Shown: in pieces, positions 1-5,502 of the stretch
Numbering within the stretch: position 1 is the stretch's first letter
How the letters are laid out: each line of letters begins with the position of its first letter
From: CAZYPB01 sp964649265
GTDB taxonomy: Archaea > Micrarchaeota > Micrarchaeia > Burarchaeales > JAKAKT01
Length of the DNA: 8,845 nt
Direction of reading: 5' to 3'
Assembly (NCBI GenBank): GCA_964649265.1
Contig: CAZYPB010000058.1
Location: 1 to 8,845, forward strand
The notes under the pieces: generated by a model
Told to the model about the DNA's origin: nothing
The model's database searches: none
The model's input: the letters and a program-made list of their open reading frames with translations, nothing else
Position numbers and translations under genes: made by a program

Positions 1-1
1 G

Positions 2-1072
2 GATGCAAACACCATGTTTGAGGGAATCAAGATACTTGATAAACTGGGGTCTGATGAAACAGGGCAGGTTGTTACGCTTACAGGAGACCGGAGGATGGGG
101 TACACGGCAGATAAGGCGCTTAGCAGCCAAATAGATGGAGTTTTAAGAGAATTCCCTGCAGACTATGCAATAGTTGTCTCCGATGGAGCTTCAGACGAGG
201 AGATACTTCCGATAATTCAGTCCAGGATAAAGATAAACTCAACAAAGATAGTGGTTATGAAGCAGGCAAAAGAACTTGAGAAAACATATTTTGTGCTTCT
301 GGAGAAGCTCAAAGAGCCTTACTATCAGAGGCTTGTTTTCGGGATACCTGCAATTGTACTCCTTGTACTTGCTGCAAGTGACTGGTCTTGGAAGCCTCTG
401 GGAATAATCGTTGGTCTTTACCTATTGGCAAAGGGGTTCGGTGTAGAGGAAAGGGTACTCAACTCTTTCTCTGGATTCAGCGTGTCTGTTGACAGAATTG
501 GATTCATCGTATATCTTGCTGCTGTGCCGGTTATGCTAATCTCCCTTTGGTTGGGAGTACAGGAATACTCCATTAAGAGCCAGGCAATAGCAGATCCAGT
601 TAAAATAGCTGCGTACACTATAAGGAGCACGCTTCTGCTCTTCCCATGGGCAGTTCTTCTTGTTCTTGTTGGGAAGGTAATAGACCTTCTTCATGAGAAG
701 AAGAAATACGAGATAGTTAAATATGGGCTCTATGCCGTTACAACACTCATACTGTGGCTTGTGTTCACAGTAACAAGCGATTGGGTTGTTGCTGATGCTT
801 ATTTCTCTGATTTCGTTCTTGCCATATTGCTGAGTATATTTCTAAGCGCTATTTCAATAACTGTTGTTAAGAAGATACGCACAGATATCGTAGGCTCAAT
901 GAAATTAGAGAATCGGGAAGTGCTCAACAGGGTCGGCTCGTATGTCGGTAAAATTGTCGGGGTTGACAAAAGGAGAGGAGTGCTTGTTGTGCAAACAGGG
1001 TTCGGGCAGAGAGTCAACATTAATCTAGAGGACATATACGATATCGGGGACAAGATATTCGTAAAACAATAG
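2..1072 (+). CDS. DUF373 family archaeal membrane protein (5' end outside window)
   Basis: The protein matches the archaeal DUF373 family, whose function is unknown. The soluble N-terminal part has the family-like stretches TLTGDRRMG (about residues 21-29 counted from the ATG at 14), VVSDGASDEEILPIIQSR (54-71) and VVMKQ (80-84). About six hydrophobic helices follow (about 108-122, 126-141, 162-182, 203-222, 236-256, 264-286), then a beta-rich C-terminal tail (about 300-352). The ATG at 14 is probably not the true start. The frame stays open to the window edge (D-A-N-T before that Met), the family normally has a further N-terminal segment, and no ribosome site precedes the ATG. The gene is therefore partial. 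It is followed 8 bp later by a small membrane protein and then an M50 protease, so the three look co-transcribed. Family assignment is confident; the role is unknown. Confidence 0.88.
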   Translation, partial: DANTMFEGIKILDKLGSDETGQVVTLTGDRRMGYTADKALSSQIDGVLREFPADYAIVVSDGASDEEILPIIQSRIKINSTKIVVMKQAKELEKTYFVLLEKLKEPYYQRLVFGIPAIVLLVLAASDWSWKPLGIIVGLYLLAKGFGVEERVLNSFSGFSVSVDRIGFIVYLAAVPVMLISLWLGVQEYSIKSQAIADPVKIAAYTIRSTLLLFPWAVLLVLVGKVIDLLHEKKKYEIVKYGLYAVTTLILWLVFTVTSDWVVADAYFSDFVLAILLSIFLSAISITVVKKIRTDIVGSMKLENREVLNRVGSYVGKIVGVDKRRGVLVVQTGFGQRVNINLEDIYDIGDKIFVKQ

Positions 1073-1080
1073 GTAATAGG

Positions 1081-1488
1081 ATGATTGGAAACTTTCTGAA
1101 ATGGTTTTTTGGGTTAGTTGCCCTGGCACTCATTGCATGGGCAGTGGTTCCATACGGCCTCGGTCTTCTGGAGCTTGTGAAATTCATAGCTGTGGCCGTG
1201 GGTGCATCCATAGTCATTTTGTTCGTGTACCCACACGTACGCGGAGTTAAGAAAGGGGATCCTCTTCTTTCAATTAAGATGAGCACCTCTCCAGTGCTCT
1301 TTTTCAATGCATCAATGTACACTGCTTTGGAGGATGGGAAAAAGGGAGACAGGATAGGTGTTATGATTTCAGATGGAACGATGGCTGAAGGAGTAATTGT
1401 CGCATATGAAGGGCTTCTTACGCCTGCAAGGATAAGGTTGACCCATGAGGCAAGTCCTTCGAAAGTAAATGAGATTACCGTGGTGTAG
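1081..1488 (+). CDS. Small two-helix membrane protein, unknown function
   Basis: I do not recognise this 135-residue protein. Two hydrophobic segments (about residues 5-24 and 31-50) are joined by a short loop and followed by an 85-residue soluble domain. That domain is rich in alternating beta-type patterns and glycine, for example GDRIGVMISDG (about 93-103) and EGVIVAYEGLL. The layout, a membrane anchor plus a small beta domain, recalls NfeD-type or similar anchored beta-barrel modules, but no signature residue proves this. The start ATG follows the upstream stop by 8 bp with an AGG just before it, and the next gene begins 3 bp after its stop, so translation is probably coupled through the trio. 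Being placed between DUF373 and a membrane protease suggests an accessory role in the same membrane complex or process, which is inference only. Confidence 0.78.
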   Translation: MIGNFLKWFFGLVALALIAWAVVPYGLGLLELVKFIAVAVGASIVILFVYPHVRGVKKGDPLLSIKMSTSPVLFFNASMYTALEDGKKGDRIGVMISDGTMAEGVIVAYEGLLTPARIRLTHEASPSKVNEITVV

Positions 1489-1491
1489 AAG

Positions 1492-2109
1492 ATGGATACT
1501 GTTGAATTACAGGAGATTGTTGGTTCAGTTCTGGCTATTTCATTTGCTTTTACGCTTATATTCATGGATAGGGGAATCGATGCTCTTGGATATGCGGAGT
1601 TCTATGTTCTTTTTCCCATTACCCTGATGACAGTAGGCCTTGGTTTTGTGCTTCATGAACTGGCACACAGATATGTCGCAAGGAGTTATGGCGCGTATGC
1701 AATATTCAAGGCATGGCCAACCGGCCTTATGATCATGCTTGCTCTTGCAGTTATAGGCAGCCCATTTCTTTTTGCTGCTCCGGGCGCAGTCTATATATAC
1801 TCGCAGTATATTTCAAGAAAAGAGAATGGGATAATATCTATTGCTGGGCCAATTACAAACCTAGCGCTTGGGCTTTTTTTTGCCATGTTAGGTTTTCTTG
1901 CAGCTCCATTCATGGGATCGGATACTCTAAGTATATTGGCATTCGATGCACTTAGGATAGGATTCAGAGTCAACATATTCCTTGGGCTTTTCAACATGCT
2001 TCCAATATTCCCACTTGACGGGAGCAAGGTAATTGCATGGGACAAAGCAATTTGGGGATCGGTGTTTGTTACATTCATTTTCCTTTTGTTTGCGCCCATC
2101 TCGTTCTAG
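1492..2109 (+). CDS. M50 family (site-2 protease-like) intramembrane zinc metalloprotease
   Basis: Members cleave peptide bonds within or near the membrane using a zinc ion. This 205-residue protein has the zinc-binding HELAH motif (His55, Glu56, His59) inside a hydrophobic helix. A second family motif, N-x-x-P-x-x-P-x-D-G, is seen as NMLPIFPLDG (about 168-177, with Asp176 as the third zinc ligand). Between them lies the conserved AGPITNL (about 118-124). About five to six hydrophobic segments make up nearly the whole chain, and no PDZ or CBS domain is attached, so this is a minimal form. All catalytic residues are present, so it should be active. The ATG is 3 bp after the preceding stop and no better start exists. 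It closes the membrane operon and is followed by the tRNA-Arg promoter. The substrate is unknown; the two membrane proteins encoded upstream are candidates for partners. Confidence 0.9.
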   Translation: MDTVELQEIVGSVLAISFAFTLIFMDRGIDALGYAEFYVLFPITLMTVGLGFVLHELAHRYVARSYGAYAIFKAWPTGLMIMLALAVIGSPFLFAAPGAVYIYSQYISRKENGIISIAGPITNLALGLFFAMLGFLAAPFMGSDTLSILAFDALRIGFRVNIFLGLFNMLPIFPLDGSKVIAWDKAIWGSVFVTFIFLLFAPISF

Positions 2110-2120
2110 TGTGTGGGGCA

Positions 2121-2128
2121 TTTATAAG
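2121..2128 (+). promoter_or_regulatory. TATA box of tRNA-Arg
   Basis: TTTATAAG is centred about 29 bases before the first base of the tRNA, which puts the predicted start about 2-4 bases upstream of the mature 5' end. This is the usual archaeal box A spacing. The region after the M50 stop holds nothing else. Confidence 0.6.
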
Positions 2129-2153
2129 ATAATTACAACAAAATAAACACAGT

Positions 2154-2239
2154 GGGCCCGTGGCGCAACGGATAGCGCGACTGGCTTCGGACCAGTAGGC
2201 TGCGGGTTCGAAAGTTTTTCGAAAATCCCGTCGGGCCCG
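2154..2239 (+). tRNA. tRNA-Arg (anticodon TCG) with a T-loop intron
   Basis: The cloverleaf is complete. The acceptor stem GGGCCCG (2154-2160) pairs with CGGGCCC (2232-2238), followed by discriminator G2239 and no encoded CCA. The D stem is GCGC (2163-2166 with 2175-2178), with a loop containing GG. The anticodon stem ACTGG/CCAGT encloses loop CTTCGGA, so the anticodon is TCG, which reads CGA (Arg). The T stem GCGGG (2202-2206) pairs with CCCGT (2227-2231), but the loop between is 20 nt instead of 7. Removing 13 nt (2213-2225) leaves the canonical loop TTCGAAT and a normal 73-nt tRNA. The gene ends one base before the stop codon of the convergent regulator, and the pyrimidine-rich tract after 2240 may act as terminator. 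Confidence 0.93.
2213..2225 (+). other. tRNA intron at position 59/60 (bulge-helix-bulge)
   Basis: The 13-nt insert AGTTTTTCGAAAA interrupts the T-loop. The T stem forms the outer helix. TTCG (2207-2210) pairs with CGAA (2220-2223) as the 4-bp central helix. The 3-nt bulges AAA (2211-2213) and AAT (2224-2226) lie on opposite strands. Cutting after the second base of each bulge, as the archaeal splicing endonuclease does, yields exactly TTCGAAT. There is no inner helix beyond the 5' bulge, so the motif is of the relaxed type. An alternative 7-bp pairing (2207-2213 with 2217-2223) is also possible. Confidence 0.82.
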
Positions 2240-2240
2240 C

Positions 2241-3122
2241 TTATTCTTCTCTTTCTTCAATAAGTTTAAGAAGCTCCTTCGCCTTCCTCATTCCTTCCAG
2301 CTCATCCTTTCTTATGACTGGTACCCCGGCTATATTGTCTTTGCCTGAGCTTGTTACGAGAAAACATGAGCGGCTTTCAACTATTCCGGAAATCCTTCTG
2401 TAGATATCTGCTCTCTTAATCATAATTCTCCTATCTGCCTCTCTTCCAAGCATAACTTTATCCTTCTCTCCCCTCTCCTTTCCAAGAACCTGAAAAGGCG
2501 CAGATCTTATCTCTATGGCTTCAAAACCATAGAAATCGAAAGTCTTGCCCGTGTCTTTTGTTTTAAATGGGTCTATTCCTTTTTTCAAATCAGACCCAAG
2601 AACATCCTCGAGTTTTTTTAGATTCTCTTCGCTTGCCATGGTCGACCCGCGCTCGTATCTGTAGAGGGTTTTCTTTGCTATTCCTGCTTCAGACGAAAGT
2701 GCATCAAGTGAGAGCTTCAGTTCGTTTCTTTTTCTTATTAGTTTCTCGGAATCTATGTTTACCCCCAGTTTCCTAAACTTTCTTTTTTCTGGGAATCTTT
2801 TCTCGAACATTATATCTCTGAATGTGCTTATATCGCTCGTAGGTATCCCATGACGCTCATACATTGTCCCGTTTTCAAGTAGGAATTCCTTTGATTGTTC
2901 TCCCACTAGGTAGGGTCTTGCTGAAAGCATTGAACATATGCTCTTAAGCTCAGCAGCTTGTATGTTTGTGAAACCATCTATATTCTGAAGTACTTTTATG
3001 AGTAGGAGAAACTCTCTTTTTGCAACTATGTCAAAGCAGCCCCTTGGGTTGGGACAAACGAACACTGTGAATCCTTCCTTTCCGAGTTCCCCCCACAGAA
3101 GCCTTATTATGTGCTCTCTCAT
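2241..3122 (-). CDS. COG1395-type HTH (Cro/C1) transcriptional regulator
   Basis: This 293-residue protein matches an archaea-specific family of putative HTH regulators. The N-terminal domain contains GCFDIVAKREFLLLIKVLQNID (about residues 28-49), which has the feel of a nuclease-like fold used for binding or sensing. A Cro/C1 helix-turn-helix follows at about 128-177 (RNELKLSLDALSSEAGI, then TLYRYERG). A C-terminal domain ends in GVPVIRKDELEGM and an acidic-basic helix. It lies 33 bp downstream of the Lrp gene on the same strand. A TATA-like GTTATAAT (3146-3153) is placed about 26 bases from the ATG, so it may also have its own leaderless promoter, with the palindrome CACATATGTG between TATA and start. 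Targets are unknown. The last codons overlap the probable termination tract of the convergent tRNA. Confidence 0.85.
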   Translation of the reverse strand: MREHIIRLLWGELGKEGFTVFVCPNPRGCFDIVAKREFLLLIKVLQNIDGFTNIQAAELKSICSMLSARPYLVGEQSKEFLLENGTMYERHGIPTSDISTFRDIMFEKRFPEKRKFRKLGVNIDSEKLIRKRNELKLSLDALSSEAGIAKKTLYRYERGSTMASEENLKKLEDVLGSDLKKGIDPFKTKDTGKTFDFYGFEAIEIRSAPFQVLGKERGEKDKVMLGREADRRIMIKRADIYRRISGIVESRSCFLVTSSGKDNIAGVPVIRKDELEGMRKAKELLKLIEEREE

Positions 3123-3127
3123 TGTCT

Positions 3128-3137
3128 CACATATGTG
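3128..3137. promoter_or_regulatory. Palindrome CACATATGTG, candidate operator
   Basis: A perfect 10-bp palindrome sits between the TATA-like box (3146-3153) and the start codon of the COG1395-type regulator, where a bound repressor would block transcription. Its ACATATGT core recurs in the lrp-glnA intergenic region. The same 8-mer also occurs once inside glnA (4643-4650), so chance is not excluded. Confidence 0.35.
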
Positions 3138-3155
3138 TTTTACAAATTATAACAG

Positions 3156-3602
3156 TTATTCCGGGACAAAATCATGCCCGTCTTTTACAACGTTTAGTAT
3201 TACCTGTGTGTTTGTGTGTTCGATTCCAGGGAGCCCGTGTATTTTCTTAACAAGTTTTGATAACTCGCTTCTTGTTTTGCATACTACTTTAACAAGGGAA
3301 TCGTATTCTCCAGTTATGTCATAAACAGATACTACTCCCTTGAACCTACTTATCTTGTTCTGTACATCAAGCATCTTTCCCTTTGATATGCGGACCTGCA
3401 TAACTGCCATATAATCATAACCCATCTTCGAATAGTCAATGAATGCCGTGTAGCTTAGTATAACTTTCTCTTTCTCAAGTCTCTTCAGCCTCTCTATCAA
3501 TGTTGCAGGGTGTACACCTACCCTTGCCGCGATCTTTCTATAGGAGCCGGCTGATGATCTCTTTATCTCGGAAAGTATCCTCAGGTCTGTTTTGTCGAGC
3601 AA
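3156..3602 (-). CDS. Lrp/AsnC family transcriptional regulator
   Basis: This 148-residue protein has the complete Lrp/AsnC architecture. The N-terminal winged helix-turn-helix is at about residues 3-50 (DLRILSEIKR, then YRKIAARVGVHPATLIERLKRLEKEKVI). The alpha/beta RAM effector domain is at about 62-145 (YMAVMQVRIS, and GVVSVYDITGEYDSLVKV). These proteins bind DNA as dimers or higher oligomers and often sense amino acids. The start codon is TTG. A good Shine-Dalgarno (AAAAGGTGA, minus strand of 3610-3618) stands 7 nt before it, no in-frame ATG or GTG exists upstream, and the protein begins as the family does (LDKTDLRIL). The gene is divergent from glnA across 139 bp, so control of glnA and of itself is the natural inference. 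Lrp-type regulators next to glnA are known from other archaea. Confidence 0.92.
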   Translation of the reverse strand: MLDKTDLRILSEIKRSSAGSYRKIAARVGVHPATLIERLKRLEKEKVILSYTAFIDYSKMGYDYMAVMQVRISKGKMLDVQNKISRFKGVVSVYDITGEYDSLVKVVCKTRSELSKLVKKIHGLPGIEHTNTQVILNVVKDGHDFVPE

Positions 3603-3609
3603 TGTTTGT

Positions 3610-3618
3610 TCACCTTTT
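3610..3618 (-). promoter_or_regulatory. Ribosome binding site fixing the TTG start of the Lrp gene
   Basis: Read on the minus strand this is AAAAGGTGA, complementary to the archaeal 16S 3' end, 7 nt before TTG. The GTG inside it is in another reading frame, so it is not a competing start. Confidence 0.6.
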
Positions 3619-3648
3619 CAGTTTTTTCAATTTGTTTTTTGTTATTTT

Positions 3649-3660
3649 GTATAATTTAAA
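3649..3660 (-). promoter_or_regulatory. Candidate TATA box of the Lrp gene
   Basis: Minus-strand TTTAAATTATAC lies about 50 bases from the TTG start, giving a predicted transcription start near 3629 and a short leader that includes the ribosome site. The whole intergenic stretch is AT-rich, so the exact box is uncertain. Confidence 0.4.
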
Positions 3661-3671
3661 TTGAATTAGTA

Positions 3672-3681
3672 AACATATGTT
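3672..3681. promoter_or_regulatory. Palindrome AACATATGTT, candidate regulator site between lrp and glnA
   Basis: This perfect 10-bp palindrome is just upstream of the A-rich BRE/TATA of glnA and about 12 bp upstream of the Lrp TATA-like box. It sits within wider symmetry TTGAA (3661-3665) / TTCAA (3680-3684). The position suits a regulator of one or both promoters. It shares ACATATGT with 3128-3137. Confidence 0.4.
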
Positions 3682-3689
3682 CAAAAAAA

Positions 3690-3697
3690 TTTAAATA
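3690..3697 (+). promoter_or_regulatory. TATA box and BRE of glnA
   Basis: TTTAAATA is preceded by a run of A (3683-3689), typical of archaeal BRE plus box A. The predicted start is near 3720, leaving a leader of about 20 nt that contains the ribosome site. The following ATATATAT run offers an alternative register. Confidence 0.5.
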
Positions 3698-3728
3698 AAT
3701 ATATATTTCTCAGTAACAAAACCTCTTT

Positions 3729-3736
3729 AGGAGGGA
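3729..3736 (+). promoter_or_regulatory. Strong Shine-Dalgarno of glnA
   Basis: AGGAGGGA is a near-perfect ribosome site, with GGAGG 7 nt before the ATG at 3742, and it fixes that start. Confidence 0.75.
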
Positions 3737-3741
3737 TTATT

Positions 3742-5067
3742 ATGACTGAGGGAGACGAAGTCATTGAAAACATGGAAAAAAACGGTGTGGAGTTCATAGA
3801 CCTTGAATTCGTAGATATAATGGGCACTGTAAAATCCTGTGAGATAACTAGGGAGAAGATGCAGGAGGTTGTTGATGACGGACTCTGGTTTGATGGATCA
3901 TCCATAGAGGGTTTTGTAAGGATATATGAAAGCGACATGTTTCTGAAACCAGACATGAGTACCTATGCAATGCTTCCATGGACTGATGGAAAGGTAGCCA
4001 GAGTTATATGTGATGTGTACACTGCTAAGAAAAAGCCTTTCGAAGGAGACCCTAGGTACGTTCTCAAAAGAAATCTAGAAAAGGCAAAGAAACATGGGCT
4101 GGATTTCTTTGTTGGTCCTGAACTAGAGTTCTTCTTGTTCAAGAATCAGGATGGCGGAGTATTGGAACCCCACGATAGGGCGGGATATTTTGATTTGGGA
4201 AAAAGAGATATGGCTGCAGAGGTTAGAAGGGAGGTTGTAATACATCTTCAATCAATGGGTCTTAAGGTCGAGATGAGCCATCACGAGGTTGCTCCAGGAC
4301 AGCATGAAATAGATTTTAAGTATGGAGGTGCTCTTTCAATGGCTGATTGGGTGCTTACATATAAAACCACGGTAAAAACAATTGCACGTAAATTCAGTTT
4401 GAAAGCATCCTTTATGCCAAAACCACTTTTCGGTGAGAATGGGTCAGGAATGCATGTGCACCAGAGCCTTTGGAAAGGCAAAGAGAATGCTTTCTATAAT
4501 GAAAAAGACCCGTATGGGCTTTCGGATATTGCAAAGCAATTCATTGCAGGTCAGTTAGTACATGCTCAAGCACTTTCTGCAATAGTTGCTCCAACTGTTA
4601 ACTCATACAAGAGACTTGTTCCGGGTTATGAGGCCCCAGTTTACATATGTTGGGGAAGAATAAATCGTTCTGCCCTTGTTAGGGTTCCTAAATACAGTCA
4701 GGGAAAGGGGGGCTCTGCGGCGCGGTGTGAGTTCAGAGCCTCTGATCCATCGGCAAATCCGTACCTTGCATTCTCATCTATGCTTGCAGCAGGACTCGAT
4801 GGGATAGAGAGCAAACTGGAGGTTCCCAAACCACTTGAGGAGAACGTCTACGTACTTACGAATGGAGACCTTGAGAAAAAGAGCATACCGACAATACCTC
4901 ACTCATTGAAAGATGCAGTTATAGCGCTTCAGAATGATAGTGTTCTTAAAGAATCGCTAGGGGCGCATGTATTCGAGAAATTGACAACCGCCCAGCTTGA
5001 GGATTGGAAAGACTACAAAAAACAGGTAACTGACTGGGAACTTAAGAGATATTTCGAGGTTCTGTGA
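3742..5067 (+). CDS. glnA: Glutamine synthetase, type I (GSI-alpha-like)
   Basis: Makes glutamine from glutamate, ammonia and ATP in the cytoplasm and is the main entry of ammonium into metabolism. The 441-residue chain carries the family signatures in order: FDGSSIEGFVRIYESDM (about 50-66), the metal-binding GPELEFFLF (125-133, Glu127 and Glu129), SHHEVAPGQHEIDFKYG (179-195), the ATP-binding KPLFGENGSGMHVHQSLW (227-244), NSYKRLVPGYEAP (287-299) and CEFRASDPSANPYLA (329-343). Length and sequence are close to Bacillus-type GSI-alpha. The C-terminal region reads ENVYVLTNG rather than the NLYDLP context of adenylylated GSI-beta enzymes, so control by adenylylation is unlikely. Arg60 aligns by eye with the Bacillus residue needed for glutamine feedback inhibition (Arg62). 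All catalytic residues seen are intact. Expression is probably controlled by the divergent Lrp protein. Its stop directly abuts the stop of the convergent small ORF. Confidence 0.97.
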   Translation: MTEGDEVIENMEKNGVEFIDLEFVDIMGTVKSCEITREKMQEVVDDGLWFDGSSIEGFVRIYESDMFLKPDMSTYAMLPWTDGKVARVICDVYTAKKKPFEGDPRYVLKRNLEKAKKHGLDFFVGPELEFFLFKNQDGGVLEPHDRAGYFDLGKRDMAAEVRREVVIHLQSMGLKVEMSHHEVAPGQHEIDFKYGGALSMADWVLTYKTTVKTIARKFSLKASFMPKPLFGENGSGMHVHQSLWKGKENAFYNEKDPYGLSDIAKQFIAGQLVHAQALSAIVAPTVNSYKRLVPGYEAPVYICWGRINRSALVRVPKYSQGKGGSAARCEFRASDPSANPYLAFSSMLAAGLDGIESKLEVPKPLEENVYVLTNGDLEKKSIPTIPHSLKDAVIALQNDSVLKESLGAHVFEKLTTAQLEDWKDYKKQVTDWELKRYFEVL

Positions 5068-5247
5068 TCATGCCTGCTTTACATCCATATGGCCAAAGTT
5101 ATCTGTGAATAGGACTATTTTCTCTTTTTTTGGATCTCTGCTTAGTGCAGACGCTGTTTCTTTTAATGTAGCGCTTTCACCTGTCTCTCTTGCCAGTATA
5201 TTGAGTATCTCAGCAATCTGTTTTGACGTTAACACGAATTTTCCCAT
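5068..5247 (-). CDS. Small hypothetical protein (59 aa)
   Basis: I do not recognise it. The frame opens at a GTG (5263-5265), but the better start is the ATG at 5245-5247. That ATG is preceded by AGAAGGTGG (minus strand of 5252-5260), a good ribosome site 4 nt away, giving 59 residues. An AT-rich TATA-like TTTAATATTATAC lies further upstream. The product is a soluble, mostly helical peptide (LTSKQIAEILNILARE, then ATLKETASALSRD) ending in a short beta-like IVLFTDNFG. The first half could be a small helix-turn-helix, but this is weak. It is convergent with glnA with no gap between stops. The T-rich tract at 5117-5131 inside it may terminate glnA. That it is a real gene rests on the ribosome site and the protein-like composition only. 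Confidence 0.5.
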   Translation of the reverse strand: MGKFVLTSKQIAEILNILARETGESATLKETASALSRDPKKEKIVLFTDNFGHMDVKQA

Positions 5248-5265
5248 CTGACCACCTTCTAACAC

Positions 5266-5502
5266 TTATTTAATTGTATAATATTAAATAGCTCGTGGTT
5301 ATCGTGAGATACGTTGTTCTGCTGTGTTTATTCTTTATAATGGGAGGCGGTGGGAGGTTGAAATGGGGGAAATGGCTGTGATACTGGGTGGAGTTGGGGT
5401 AACAGTGAGACAATAGACGAATTCTGCAGTTATTTTGATGAGGGCGGATGTCCTGAATCTCCGTAAGCATTAATAGGGTTAAACAGTATATCTATAAGTT
5501 CG
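5266..5502. other. G-rich intergenic region
   Basis: This stretch of about 237 bp separates the divergent small ORF from the 433-residue gene. It contains AT-rich promoter sequence at 5266-5290, a plus-strand TATA-like TTTATAAT (5334-5341), and a strongly G-rich segment (5342-5399) with five G-runs of three or more. At its start is GGAGGCGGTGG (5343-5353), able in principle to form a two-layer quadruplex. A possible mini-ORF lies at 5363-5416. I see no RNA gene. Confidence 0.5.
5363..5416 (+). CDS. Possible 17-codon mini-ORF upstream of the 433-aa gene
   Basis: ATG at 5363 is preceded by GGGAGGTTGAA, a ribosome site with about 5-6 nt spacing. It encodes MGEMAVILGGVGVTVRQ before TAG (5414-5416). 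The same frame then stays open for 18 more codons to TAA (5471-5473). It could be a leader peptide, a gene remnant, or chance in a G-rich region. The TATA-like box at 5334 would start transcription close to the ATG itself, so that TATA and this ribosome site cannot both be in use. Confidence 0.2.
   Translation: MGEMAVILGGVGVTVRQ

Noticed and set aside
14..1072. ATG at 14 as the true start of the DUF373 gene
   Set aside because: The frame is open to the window edge, no ribosome site precedes it, and the family has further conserved sequence N-terminal to this point.
1020..1565. 181-codon minus-strand open frame
   Set aside because: It spans antisense the small membrane protein gene and parts of both neighbours in a clear plus-strand operon; it is a shadow.
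2154..2239. The tRNA-Arg of this window as the source of the repeat at 6834 and 8783
   Set aside because: Its acceptor strand is CGGGCCC, not CTGGAGC, so it is not the target of the candidate element.
3100..5100. CRISPR array or transposon with terminal repeats
   Set aside because: No spaced repeats or transposase-like frames were seen here or elsewhere in the window.
5436..5456. C/D box guide RNA (TGATGA followed by CTGA)
   Set aside because: Only about 10 nt separate the boxes, no second C'/D pair follows at the right spacing, and no closing stem is visible.
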